A stretch of 64,000 bases of DNA from Metallyticus violacea (taxonomy: Eukaryota; Arthropoda; Insecta; Mantodea; Metallyticidae). How positions within the stretch are numbered: the stretch's first letter is position 1; every line of letters begins with the position of its first letter. Positions 10,856-21,401 of this stretch are shown in pieces. The translations under genes and the position numbers were made by a program. The DNA is taken from assembly GCA_030762175.1 (NCBI GenBank), contig CM060833.1, positions 5,484,001 to 5,548,000 on the forward strand, in the 5' to 3' direction. The notes below the pieces were generated by a model, which saw nothing but the letters and a program-made list of their open reading frames with translations, was not told where the DNA came from and did not search any database.

Positions 10856-11690
10856 CATTTGTAACTGGTGTTAGGGAATATTTCACAGATCGTGAGTTAT
10901 ATTTTATAAACATAAATGGGTGCTTTCTGTGTTAAAATACTGGATCTATTTACGTACATTTTTATGACCCCTATGTTCACTATATGCTTTACGTGAGATA
11001 TTTATTCTCTGTTCCCATTAAAAAAGGGACAAAAATAAATACATTTATACATAGGAGCCTGAACTCTCATCCAATTTAAACAAGGAAAAAAATAATAAAT
11101 TGAATAAAATATCTCAAATAGGAAGAAAGAATAAAAAGAAACAGGTAAAACAAAAAGGAAAATATTTTGTGTGTTGTTCCGTTATTTTATATCTCTGCCC
11201 CCAATCTTCGAGACATGGAATCCACCAACTTTCTAAAAAAATAGGGGCTCTCTATAATGAAGACCTGATGTTCATCATAAAAGTCATTATAAAATTTTAA
11301 AGCATTTCATATCCGTTAATTTATCCAAATTTTGACGAAATACTCAGATTAAACGTCACTTTTACTATAATTTAAGTTTTCATTATTAATACTGCTCTCT
11401 AATTCTGTTTCAATTATAAGAATAACAAAGGAAATACTGAATTATGCAACCTTATTAACACATTAGTTAAAAGCACAAATATCAGTTCTTGTAAAGCTAC
11501 AAGTGAAACATGAACGATCCCCAGCGTATGTTTATTGCCTGCGTCGCTATGACAACACAAAAAGGGTGCGCACAGTGGCACGATGGTGCAGTACAGTCAG
11601 GTAATTACTGTATAACATACAAGGCTCGTTCAATAATTGACCTAAAGGAGTATAAAAATAAAAATGGTCGTTAACTCGCCCTTGACTTAA
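10856..11690. other. No recognised feature
   Basis: AT-rich sequence. A 66-codon lysine-rich frame at 11100-11300 looks like chance. Confidence 0.4.
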
Positions 11691-11960
11691 TTTTGCTTGT
11701 CTCTAGTAATTTAATCAGAACACACGGTCTTTTGGTCAATGCATTGATGGGGTTGTCAGCAATAAGTCAAAGTAGAAGAAAAATAACAGGTTAGTTTCTG
11801 GGCTGTATGGTGGATGATTAAACGCAATAAAAGCACATTCTGTGTGATTTGTGAGATGTTTGATAGCTTCATTTAAGGACTTCACTGTGGAATTGCTGAA
11901 GCAAAACATCTCGTTCGAGACTTGGTGTTAAATTTTTAACAGTAAACTATTTAAGAATGA
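11690..11960 (-). pseudogene. Possible mariner catalytic fragment
   Basis: On the minus strand around 11800 the translation gives a NHPPYSPE-like string, which resembles the proline-rich block before the third catalytic aspartate of mariners, and the neighbouring plus-strand text (GGGCTGTATGGTGGATGATTA) parallels the M4 copy at 43154. Nothing else is conserved. Confidence 0.3.
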
Positions 11961-12231
11961 ACAACATCTCACGCTTCCATTTCATGAAGTTCCTGTTTCG
12001 TTTTTAAACCATGAAGGTGAACGCTGCTTTTTATGATAAATGGCATTCTCTTACAAGAGGAGTCAGGTTTTTCTCAGTACCTCCTAATTCTTCCGGCAGG
12101 ATTCATACTAAACACTATCGAGAAAGCTTTGCTGAACGTCACGTTCATGGTCTGTAGTATTAATAGCCCATCATACTTAATCATGAATCTGCCGGAATTA
12201 TCTTTAACGTTTATCTTTGTGAGAAGTTAAA

Positions 12232-12758
12232 CGTCAGAAAGCTGTTGCTTCTGCTGAGAAAGTTATAGTTATCTCATTTTTCGATGTTCAAGAAATAGTT
12301 CACCAGCATATAAACAAACTCCTGTACAACATTCTGGATGTTGCACCACGACAATGCATGCAAAGGTTACTGGATATTTCACAAAAATCGTCTCATCATC
12401 CTCCTTACAGTCTAGATTTAGTCCGGGTTTCAAGTCAGCAGCGTCCAATTCAATTGAGGGCGTGAAACTGCCGATGGATTTTGCTCAGGGACCTCTTCTT
12501 TCGGGCTTGAGGTTCTTTACATGCCGTAAACCTACTACTACGTGGGACCCATTGCGTTACTTCCCTTCCGAAGGAAGCTATATTTAGGATTTTTACGCTC
12601 GAAAAAATACATCAACCTTGAGGGATTGAACTAGCGATCTTGGGTCCACAAGCATGGTTACCAATAACTGGCTGAAAAATTGGGACTTGTGCATTGCATT
12701 CATTGAGAAAGTTCATAAAAAATTACATGTAATCGTTTTTTATTGGACAGCCCTCGTG
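12232..12758 (+). mobile_element. Mariner M2 3' half, interrupted by SINE2
   Basis: The segment begins in the block shared with 41790-41830 (GAGAAAGTTATAGTTATCTCA) and contains the LHHDNA-type second catalytic site at about 12343. After the SINE2 insertion it ends with the terminal repeat TTTATTGGACAGCCCTCGT at 12739-12757, followed by TA. No complete reading frame survives. Confidence 0.8.
12431..12655 (-). mobile_element. SINE2 inside M2
   Basis: This is a reverse-oriented SINE2 with the GGGCGTGAAACTGCCGA and CTTCCCTTCCGAAGGAAGC blocks and a decayed tRNA-like head near 12600-12655. It splits the M2 coding region, so it inserted later than M2. Confidence 0.8.
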
Positions 12759-12759
12759 T

Positions 12760-13103
12760 ATAGAATCCCCACCAAGCACAGAGTTTCCTCACAGCAAATG
12801 GAAGATTTCACTCAAAGATGCCGGAACCTTTGATTATCTTCTATAATTATTTGACATTCACCATCTATATTTCTATCTCTGGTTCCTCTTGATATTTATT
12901 AACAAGAGCATTCTAAAGTAGTTGGGTGTATTGTTTTGAACCTGTGACAACAAATATCAATGCCTGAATGTCTTCTCGGCAAGTCCATTAATTGGATATA
13001 GTATAGATAGACCATGGGATAACAGTTAAAACATTTGAGAAAAATAAAGTTTTATTTTAATATAACGTTGTATACCTAAGTGGGCATGTATGTCATAAGG
13101 GGC
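12760..13103. other. No recognised feature
   Basis: Nothing recognisable on either strand. Confidence 0.4.
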
Positions 13104-13362
13104 TAAACCGCCACAAGTGACCAAGATCGTTAAGATGCGGGAAGTTTCCGGGTCCGAATCCCACCAGGACCGTCCTGCCTGACTGAGGCTTTTTCCAGGT
13201 TTTCCTCAGTCCTCATAAATGGCAAATGCCGGGAAGGTACCCTAAACTTAGACATGGAACGTTTCCTTCCTTAAAAAAATCCTTCCCCAATTTATCATTT
13301 CATCTCAAGTATCAGCAGTGTCGCCGCCTGTGGCGCCTCAGTACTAAAAACACAATTAAAAA
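13104..13362 (+). mobile_element. SINE1 (tRNA-derived)
   Basis: This is a full-length SINE1 in forward orientation. The head is tRNA-like, with a GACCAAGATCGTTAAG A-box and a GGTCCGAATCC B-box, most like a leucine or serine tRNA. The body carries CCTGACTGAGGCTTTTTCC and GGCAAATGCCGGGAAGG, and the tail GCCTGTGGCGCCTCAGTA. RNA polymerase III would transcribe it from the internal boxes, and it would move with LINE help. Confidence 0.85.
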
Positions 13363-13659
13363 AAATCGGTTGCCAAGTATTTATTTCTGGTTGTTCTGAA
13401 CTTTCCAAAAATACACAACAACATCAGTGACTTGGTCCGTCAAACGCGCTAATACTCCAGTCCTGGCCATATTATTTGTCACACCTTGAATTTGAAATGT
13501 AATATAAGATTATTACGGTAAAAATAACACTCTTTTTTTTTTACTAGCCTACGATAGAGAATTACACTTCTTTCAACTTTCATAAAAATTTTAAATATAT
13601 ATATATACTTATGGTAATAATTGTGTATTTATTAATTTTGTCAAGTATACATAATGTAG

Positions 13660-13965
13660 TGCTTAGTCAATCTGCCTTTATCAGCTGTTAAAGCATTGAT
13701 TTGTCTTGCCATACTGTTAATGTATGAATGTATTCTCTCTTGCATCTGTGGATGATGATACGAACCTTCTATTATCTTCTCAACAAGCCGAGGTTTCGTA
13801 GTTATCACTTCCTTCTTTACCAGCTGTCAAACATTTTCAAATAGGTTCATATCTGGTGAATTTCCCAGTCAGGGCAACAAAGAGATATTTAATTTTTGCA
13901 GAAAAGTTATCACAGATTTTGCAGTATGATATCTGGCCCCATCTTGCATGAAAAAGGTTCGTAAA
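13660..13965 (-). pseudogene. Tc1-like transposase C-terminus
   Basis: Reading the minus strand gives FMQDGARYHTAKS (second catalytic aspartate, near 13950), then a GNSPDMN block and FENVW with the catalytic glutamate, then a long helical C-terminal region ending near INALTADKGRLTKH. This is the DDE order of Tc1/Tc3 elements, where the third acidic residue is E rather than D. The proline-rich block holds a stop in place of the usual tryptophan. No N-terminal half is present, and R1 copy 3 abuts it. Confidence 0.75.
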
Positions 13966-13969
13966 GAAC

Positions 13970-14640
13970 TACATAAACTAAGCGAATTACTCAGCAAGTC
14001 TATTCTGTGAAGGGTTTTACAGAGCGTTAGAAATTAGTTCCGCTAGAGCGCTTTTTAAATTTCGGTTTTCATGTATACCTCTGTTCCCTAATGGTCCGAT
14101 TTCCATGATTTTCAGAAATCATTTTTCTTGTTTTATTTAGTTTGTATATACCGAATTTCGTCACAAAGAAACAAATATTGGTGCTGCTAGAGCGATTTTT
14201 TAATTTTAGATTTCAGGTAAATCCCTACTCCTAATTGTTTGATTTCGGTTATTTTATAACGTTATTTTTCTTATTTTATTTTAATGGCATGTACCGAGTT
14301 TCGTTGAGAAAAATTGCGGCCGTTAGATGAATTATATTTTTTTTCTTTTAGGTTTATTCCCGTCCTTTAAATTTCGGTTTTCAGGTATACCTCTATTCCT
14401 AATAATCCGATTGCGTTTATTTTCATAAACTATTTTTCTTGTTCTATTTAAATGACATATGCCTAGTTTTGTTGCGAAAAAAAAAAGATTGGTGTTGCTA
14501 GAACGAATTTTAAATTTTGAGTTTCAGGTAAGCCCCCATTCCTAATAGTATGATTTCGTTGATTAAAAAGAAATATTGCGCTCACTAGAGTTTTAACAGA
14601 CAAACACACAGACGTGTGTGTGTGCGCGCGCGCGCGCGCG
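13970..14640 (-). repeat. Repeat family R1, copy 3, with ~140-bp tandem units
   Basis: The segment opens with CTAAGCGAATTACTCAGC, the reverse complement of the R1 end at 8370 and 39070. It then holds about 3.5 tandem units of about 140 bp starting near 14041, 14184, 14321 and 14495. Each has a GCTAGAGCG-like start, TTTCAGGTA, CTCCTAAT and a TTTTTCTTGTTTTATTT block. The third unit is longer because of a T-rich insertion. Similar units are found in the long R1 copies. Confidence 0.7.
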
Positions 14641-14671
14641 CGTTTTTTTTTTTTTTTTTTTTTTTTTTTTT
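14613..14671. repeat. (GT)n(GC)n(T)n simple repeat
   Basis: A GTGT run changes to about ten GC/CG dinucleotides and then to about 29 T. It sits at the GT-rich block of R1. Confidence 0.9.
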
Positions 14672-14959
14672 CATTGTCATTTTTGGTGCCTGGAAAGTAG
14701 GATCGATGGAGATTTGATGACATTTTTCAAAACTCTTTTCATGGATACATCCATTAGCTACGGTCCGTAGGAATTCGTTAATAAACGGCTTTGCACTTTA
14801 GGAACCATTCATCAGTTGGAGGCAGCGACCTGCTTCTCAATACCTCAGTACTGGTCACTTGAACAACATATAGAGTACGGGTCTTTGTCAGAGGTTATTG
14901 ATCAAATCATGACCTCAGTGGGATGTTTTACACTCTCCACAACAGAATCCAACACTTTT

Positions 14960-15237
14960 TAATAATGCTTAACAACCGTTTTAACTACTCTGGCACCACA
15001 GGCGATGGACACCGATGATACACGAGATGAAATATTGGGAAAGGTGTATTTATTTATTTTTTAAGAAAGGAAGTGTTCCAGGTCTAAATTTAGGATACCT
15101 CCCCGGCCTTTTCCATTTATGAGGACTGACCTGGAAGAAAAAAAAAATACAGTCAGGGAGGACGGTGCGGGTGGGAATCGAACCCCAGACCTCTAGCTCA
15201 CTAGTCCGGGCCTTAACGACCTCGGCCACCCTTGGCG
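14960..15237 (-). mobile_element. SINE1
   Basis: Reverse SINE1 with diverged tail (TTTTAACTACTCTGGCACCACAGG), body blocks and the tRNA-like head ending CTCGGCCACCCTTGGC. Confidence 0.85.
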
Positions 15238-15239
15238 TG

Positions 15240-16860
15240 ATCTAAGATATAAGATTACTGTTCACAAGGACGCCGTCACACAAAGTGAGATTTGTTTGTC
15301 AGAATTTCAAAAGCGCTCTCATTACTAAAACAAACCTGAAATAATGGAAAGGTCCGATGAAAATTTGGTTTAAAAATTAATACTATTCATAAAAGTAAGT
15401 TTAAAATTTTAATTTACATATTTACCGATTGCTAAAAGTACCAAGTTATTGTCCTTGTGATCCCCTGGTGCTTTGCAACCATAGCAGTGGTTACTTTGGG
15501 CTTGCTGCCAGGTCTACATGCTTTTAAATTACTTTCTGAAAGTCTCTACCTCACAGTTCTTTCAGATGCTGTGATACAACTGCTTTAAGATGAAATTTAA
15601 TTTGTTTTGTTTGCTTCATAAATATTATTCAAGCAACGTTCTGCCCCTGGGATGAACATTGGTTTTTGGTCACTTTTATTCCTCTTTTGAGAACCTAACT
15701 CCATATCAAATTCAATTTTCTTCTTGATTCACTTTACACGTACTTCACATAGCTCCAACCATGGAGAAATCTCTCAAATTAAAAAAACAAAACAAACAAA
15801 AAACAAAAAAACATTAGTTTTTACCAGCGCGTTTACCTCTTTCGTGTATAAAATACACATTATTCTAGTAAACATTTAATCCTTTTCACACAGAATACTA
15901 CATTTAATTCAAATCATAAACGAACTGACAATTAAACTTCAATAGTACAGGCCTGAAATAGCCCTGTTTTTGTTAATATTACAGTAAATGATGATGGTTT
16001 AACAACAATGTGGATTCTTACAAAAATGAAAACCATAATAAGCGTGATATTGTAGACAGCAATGTTTTGCCTATAATGTTCAGTCACAGGTGCCGATTAT
16101 AAATGGGCCATATGATAAACATAATAAATTAACTTCTAAATATTAGAGTGCGTCTAATAATATGACCAGGGGCTTAATTTAGCAGAAATCGAGTGGTACG
16201 CGAATCGCAGATTGTACACCAAAGACTGACGCAATGTTCATTTCGACACTTTCATCCGAAGCAAAGTTTTTCCCTCGGTATCCAAGTGCTGCTCTTTGTT
16301 TGTTTATTTGCTTCAGTACAAATAACACAATGCCCCAGGATAATGTCCTTATCAAGATTAACTCAATACGCAGTGCATTCTTTAAAGCAATGATGACATA
16401 CTTTGTTATATACGGTGTGTCAGAATAGCTGTTCCTAACTTTCTGCTGTGATAGAGGACTGAAAATAATAAAGTATTGTCCGAAAATACGTTGTTTTCAA
16501 TATAAAGGTAGAGCTCATCGCTTACCTTATGGTTACGTTTGTGTTTCAGCTGTTCCTATTACCATGGAAGTAATAAACAAATGAAGCTAGTTTGTCGTTC
16601 TGTGTCTCAAAATATCTTCTGTCAAATGCTTTTATTTAATTTCATGATTTTAAAATGTATATGTATACAAATATTGAATTTGCAGACATGCATAAAACAT
16701 TTGGAGCAACTTACGGCAATACTAATTTGGCAAAGCGAATCTGTATGCAGCAACACTCTCAGTGTCATATTCCTTGACGTAGAACATTTTCAAGACTTAT
16801 CAACGCTTCGAGATAGTGGCCAGTTCTAGGTAAAGATAGTAAATTCAGGAGCGTATCGAA
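15240..16860. other. No secure feature
   Basis: A run of AAAC/AAAAC-rich sequence lies at 15781-15811. Short frames at 16193-16430 overlap each other and look random. The sequence GGTGTGTCAGAATAGC at 16413 resembles a Tc1/mariner-type terminus, but no partner was found. Confidence 0.4.
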
Positions 16861-16869
16861 CTGTTTTTT

Positions 16870-16955
16870 TTTTTTTTGAGTAGTGTTTAACGTCCGTTTT
16901 TACTACTGAGGCACCACAGGCGGTGAACACTGATGATGCACAATCCTGCCCGGAT
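16870..16955 (-). mobile_element. SINE1 tail fragment
   Basis: Only the distal SINE1 part (GTTTAACGTCCGTTTTTACTACTGAGGCACC...) is present; it breaks into unrelated sequence at about 16945 with a CCCGGATTCGAA remnant. Confidence 0.75.
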
Positions 16956-16959
16956 TCGA

Positions 16960-17130
16960 AGCACGTGAATCGTACATAAAGACCGTTGTAAACACACGAG
17001 GCATAATACACTTTATGTATACTGTCGAATTAAGGAATGAACAACACAACGCACACCCGGGAACAGCAGCGCTACGACAGCGACAATCAGCAAGGTCAAC
17101 AAGTAAGCAAGCAGGCTTGCTACCCCATCC
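16960..17130 (-). repeat. Short repeat shared with 30195-30365
   Basis: On the minus strand this block matches 30195-30365: shared strings include GCTGTTCCC, CTTAATTCGA, TAGTGTATTATGCCTCGT and GTACGATTCA. It is GC-richer than its surroundings. The common part includes ATGCCTCGT, possibly the start of a mobile-element protein (MPRVFTTVFMYDS in this copy). The family is not identified. Confidence 0.55.
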
Positions 17131-17206
17131 ACGTCGCGGCAAAAGAGTGGGGGCTCGCTCACAGGAAAAACCGCTCGCCGCGTGTGAAAGCGTCATTGAT
17201 GGATAA

Positions 17207-17835
17207 TTATTTTTAACCCAAAAATGGATTTTTCCAAATCATTTCACAATTATGCTGAGCATATGTAGTTCTTACGTACAGATATTTTTTATAATAGCTC
17301 AAGGAAATTTTGTGTAAATAAAAAATAAGGTTTACAATAATGATTTATATGTGACACCTTACCATGTTCACTTATATTGGTAATGAGGGGATTGATTTTA
17401 TTTTATGTCAGTTGTTGTTAAATCGCGATGCACCTGTATAGAAGATCCTCAATTGAAACTCTTCTTTATTGTCCTGGGTTCGATGCGGTACCAGAACAGT
17501 TACAGCGCTGATAGTTTTCTGACGCTAGACTGACTTCCTCAACAGAAGAAGAGCGTGGTGCAGGTTTTCCTGGTGCCCAACCTGCTCTTCCGTGACTTAG
17601 CCGGGGCGGTCAGAGTCAACGATCCGTGAATTGCCGCTTCGGACCGCCAAAAAGGGGGTCAGGGAGATCGATTGTTAGCGTGAGGAACATGAACATCGGC
17701 TCTCTGTGAAGTATGTCATCGTGGGCATTCTGTAGGTTTATGATAGCGTGATGTAAAGGTTCATAACCTTAGATCCTCGAACTAGTGGGCAGTTGTGAAA
17801 CAAAGAAGGGCAAGTTTCTCTACCATGTGTATAAA
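17207..17835. other. No recognised gene
   Basis: The string GGGTTCGATGC at 17466 looks like a pol III B-box, and GC-richer sequence follows (17540-17660). It may be another decayed tRNA-derived SINE, but no second copy is in the window. Confidence 0.35.
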
Positions 17836-17837
17836 CA

Positions 17838-18119
17838 CTTTTTTTAATGGTGTTTAACGCCCGTTTTTACTACTGAGGCACCACAGGCGGTGAACACTGT
17901 TGATACATGAGATGAAATTATATATTAGGAAAGGGTTTTTTTTTAAGGAAGGAAACGTTCCAGGCCTAAGTTTAGGGTACCTCCCCGGCATTTGTCAGTT
18001 ATGAGGACTGAGGAAAACCTAGAAAAAACCCCAGTCAGGGAGGACAGTCCTGGCGGAATTCAAACCACAGACCTCCCGCTCACGAGTCCGTGCCTTAACG
18101 ATCTCGGCCACTCGTGGCG
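17838..18119 (-). mobile_element. SINE1 joined to M6 remnant
   Basis: Full-length reverse SINE1 from GGTGTTTAACGCCCG to CTCGGCCACTCGTGGCGG. Its head abuts the truncated M6 element directly. Confidence 0.9.
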
Positions 18120-18503
18120 GTGGAAAGCAATTTAGAAGTGGTGTTGGAAAAAAGTTCAAAGACAATGGAGACGTGTGTACAGAACAGAACCACCTTTGAA
18201 CTTCTACCTATGGGGAACTCTTAAGGATGTTGTATACCGTAGAAAACCAGCTACACTGACAGCACTTCGGGAAGAAATTGAAACGGCATGTGCTGAGGAC
18301 ACTTTCGCAAACGTTGCTCAATCAGTAGTTCAACGTACTCAGAAGTGTATAGACGTCGATGGTGGGCATTTTGAGCAATTGTTGTAACTGTAAAAGTTTA
18401 AGATGATTAGTACTCATCATTTTCTGTTTATGTGAATTCAGTTTTGTTATGTTAACACAGTTTTTTCTTTGCTTGAAGTGTGTATACATTTTTTGGCACC
18501 CGC
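18120..18503 (+). mobile_element. M6 deletion derivative, 5' truncated
   Basis: This carries the same sequence as the complete M6 derivative at 59056-59630, in the opposite orientation. It ends with GTATACATTTTTTGGCACCCG, the M6 terminal repeat, before TA at 18504-18505. The first part of the element, upstream of the transposase QRQWRRV region, is missing where SINE1 abuts. Confidence 0.8.
18121..18387 (+). pseudogene. Internally deleted transposase (M6)
   Basis: The N-terminal motif QRQWRRVYRTEPP (18150-18190) runs directly into the C-terminal PLxFYLWGTLKDVVYRRKP block, which carries the usual third-acidic region with N in place of D here. The frame ends GGHFEQLL at 18387, the normal end of this insect Tc1/mariner-like family. 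All of the first and second catalytic regions are absent. The frame from 18175 to the stop is open, but it cannot be an active transposase. The copy at 59056 has the same junction, so the deletion predates the spread of both. Confidence 0.75.
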
Positions 18504-18999
18504 TATATACGAAGGTAAGCATAGGAAATGATATTATTTTCTTGGGTATTAAATATTTTAATTGTGAAAAGGACGGTATTCTTAAGGTCCATACACAGTT
18601 ACACTTTTGTGCACTTATATAATTGACAAAATAAAAGCCCATTACAACAACTACTAAATTTTCATCTATATTTGTATTGGGGTGACATGTTGAATGTTTT
18701 GTACAATTCTGCACTGCAGTCAGATTTCCGTTACAAGTGCACACAGAAAACTGTGCCAGGGTGAACCACAGCTTTCCCAGTCATGCAACCTTGAACTGCC
18801 ATAGGTAACCACGCCGGACACAACGGGAACCAAACCTTAAGGGCGGTGCTTGAACGAATGTCAAAGACGTTCTAACTTAACAACAGGTAAATATCCCATT
18901 GTGTTGAACTATAATGAATATATGAAACATGCTAATTTCGTGGTACTTTTTATTTGAACATCTGCAAAAGTGTTTTAGCGTTGGTCAGAAGATGAAATA

Positions 19000-19724
19000 C
19001 TGCAGTTACGCGAATCTAATGCGCACCTTTTTGTCCAAAAGTATTTAAAATAGTTGTGCGCATTAGATTTGAATGTAAATCCGTCCTGTAGTTCCCTGTA
19101 ACTTAATTAAATTTTATTACGTGTAAATAATGCATTGCTGCAATTCTCAACTTTGTTACATTATTTCATAGAGCGTTTGCATAGCAGTAGTCACAAAATG
19201 GAGGACAAACAGAGAATAACATCTCATGATGCCACTTTCAAGCGTAAAGTAATTCTTTATGCTGATAAAAATGTTAACAGAAGGACAGGAAGTGAGTTCA
19301 CTGTAGCTGATAACAATGTTCGCTTGTGGCGGCAACAGAAATTGTCATTATTTACAACAAAAGCAGGCAGGAAGAAATACACCGGCCCTCGCAAAGGAGC
19401 ACATCCTGACATTGAGGAAACAGTTTTGGAAGTTGTACATGCAAGAGGAAGAACGGGCAACCTGTAACTAGTGACACCATAAGAAATAACTTTTTCTTCT
19501 TTGACATTTGTCCTGATATCAGCACGAATGATGCATTTTGTCCTACATGCTCCAAGATGTAACAATAGTCCACTTATAAATTATTTGTTCTGATTGTTTC
19601 ATGAAACGTACGGACTTTTCCCTAAGATACTGTACAACACACCCAAATCTTTTTTGATGATTTTAAGTTTCAAATTTGGGGTGCGCATTACATTCGATGG
19701 TGCATTAGATTTGCGCAAATACCA
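19000..19724 (+). mobile_element. Pogo/Tigger-like remnant
   Basis: The ends share GCGAATCTAATGCGCACC-type inverted sequence: 19009-19028 at the left, and 19679-19715 at the right as GGTGCGCATTA and GGTGCATTAGATTTGCGC. TA lies outside both ends (18998-18999, 19725-19726). The motif is repeated in inverted form near 19053-19072. The interior keeps only the transposase N-terminus. Confidence 0.7.
19198..19467 (+). pseudogene. Pogo-type transposase DNA-binding domain
   Basis: From ATG at 19198 the frame gives a basic N-terminus (FKRKVILYADKNVNRR), then an NNVRLWRQQK recognition-helix region, then GPRKGAHPDIEETVLEVV. This is the layout of the CENP-B/pogo-type HTH domain that binds terminal repeats. 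The frame ends at 19467 where GRTGNL meets a stop; the sister frame continues VTSDTI-like sequence, so a one-base shift broke it. The catalytic DDE region is deleted entirely. An upstream in-frame ATG at 19135 gives 21 extra residues that do not fit the family. Confidence 0.65.
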
Positions 19725-19726
19725 TA

Positions 19727-20480
19727 CCATGCCCTACCAGGGGCATATTGATCAGTAATTAATAACATTGTATCCTATTGAATTTGTTGACGCTATCATG
19801 CAACATATTATTGCAATGTAGGGCAGCAACTGTGAGCGAGAATTGAAACACCAGCTCACACCCGAAAAATTGCGGCACCTTACACTTTTATACAACTCGC
19901 ATACATGTTGTGGCTCAAGGGTCAAAACACAACGTAAGGAGCTCTTCTATTGACTTAGACGACAATGCTCACTGTCATGCGGCTCATATATCTGTAGAGG
20001 TGGGGATTATAAACTACATGTAATTAATTATACCAGCTAGCTGTTTATATCGACCCCGATCTAGAATGGCTAGGTAACCCACACATACAATAAAATATTT
20101 TGTTTGATTAACACATTAAAACACGTAGCTAAAAATCTACCTCCCATAAAGAATTTCATTCAAGTGTTTGCTATGCCTCACTTGACGTCTTGCACTGTAA
20201 TCTGAATATCGACGTTCATAATGCCTGTGTTTGTTTCGTCTTCAACAATCGTAAATTTGATCATGTGACAGCGCTACTTTAAAAAGAACGAAGGACTTTC
20301 CATTCCCTTACGCCCATGTACAAAATTTTCCGTACCTCCTCCACTCCTAAGTAGATCGCCTCTCGCTCCGTACACCTGTCCCTACTTCGAACTCGAAATA
20401 TGACTTTACTGTCTTATCACTCGACACAGAACACATTTCTTCTTATTTTCTAAGTAATGGGTTTGTCTCGTCACGCGCCA
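19727..20480. other. No recognised feature
   Basis: Nothing recognisable on either strand. Confidence 0.4.
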
Positions 20481-20499
20481 AAGATATTTTATTCTTTAA

Positions 20500-21125
20500 T
20501 TGATCTTTCATCTTTTCTCGGCCGTCCTATATCCCGTCTTCCATTTGGTGTATACAGAAAAAGTCTATGAGGGGTCTTCCTATTGATATGCTATTGTCAG
20601 ATCTTTTAGTAGTGAATTATCTCACACTGTTTCTTACACCAGTTTCATTCTTACGCCTGTACTTTTAGTTTATCTCTTGTAGTTGTTTCTAATAACCTTC
20701 TCGAAATCTCATTTCTGAGCTTTCAATTTTATTTTTGTCTTTTTATTCCTCATTATCCAAATTCCAGTACTATACAGTAGCGTTGGTTCCGATACAATAT
20801 TATGTAATCTAAGTTTAACCTGCTCCCTTATTGAATTTCCCAAATATCTGTTGATTTATTGAGTTATATTTTATTACATTCTTGGTTCAAATTATACATT
20901 GAAAGGTCACATCCCAGATATTTAAAACTATTCTCTTGTTCAATTATGTTACGATTTTAGCTCTTCTATTGCACTGTCCTTCCACAGCTAACACTTTCGT
21001 TTTTTTAAAAGAGGGTTTCATATTGAATGTTTCTAAAACTTTATTTACACTCTCTTGCAAATCATTCTCGTATTCAGCCAGCAGTACTTGATCATCAGCA
21101 AATAGTAGAATATTTATTGACGAAA
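20500..21125 (-). pseudogene. LINE reverse transcriptase fragment
   Basis: On the minus strand the frame reads INILLFADDQVLLAE. The catalytic FADD of a non-LTR reverse transcriptase is encoded at 21091-21102. It is followed by ENDLQESVNKVLETF and a KTKVLAVEGQ block, as in LINE palm/thumb regions. Further on the frame breaks repeatedly; a WDVTFQ-like piece and a KNETGVRN-like piece of the downstream region are still seen. No endonuclease or upstream palm is present, so this is a short fragment. The LINE clade cannot be named from this much sequence. Confidence 0.7.
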
Positions 21126-21401
21126 GAACACATTTCAGCGTGTTAGAATCTGGAACTACCTTCCTCCTGAAGTAAAGAGATTATCGGACAATAATGCAAT
21201 TTAAGCGCAGATTAAATTATCATCTCCTCAACTCTACGAACCACAACAGTTAGATTTTCACTTCTTCTTCTTCTTCCTTCCAAAAATTATGAAGAACTGG
21301 TGAAAGTCTAACACTATATTTATCAACGTTCTAATTTTATCAAAATATGTCATTTTACTTTCAGTACAGATATTTAATTTGTCTCTTTTTCTGTGTTTGT
21401 A

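Noticed and set aside
16903..17196. 97-codon minus-strand ORF as a host gene
   Set aside because: It joins a SINE1 fragment to the 170-bp repeat shared with 30195-30365, so it is a mosaic of repeats.
18322..18744. 140-codon minus-strand ORF
   Set aside because: It overlaps the M6 C-terminus on the opposite strand and continues into AT-rich flank; composition is that of a shadow frame.
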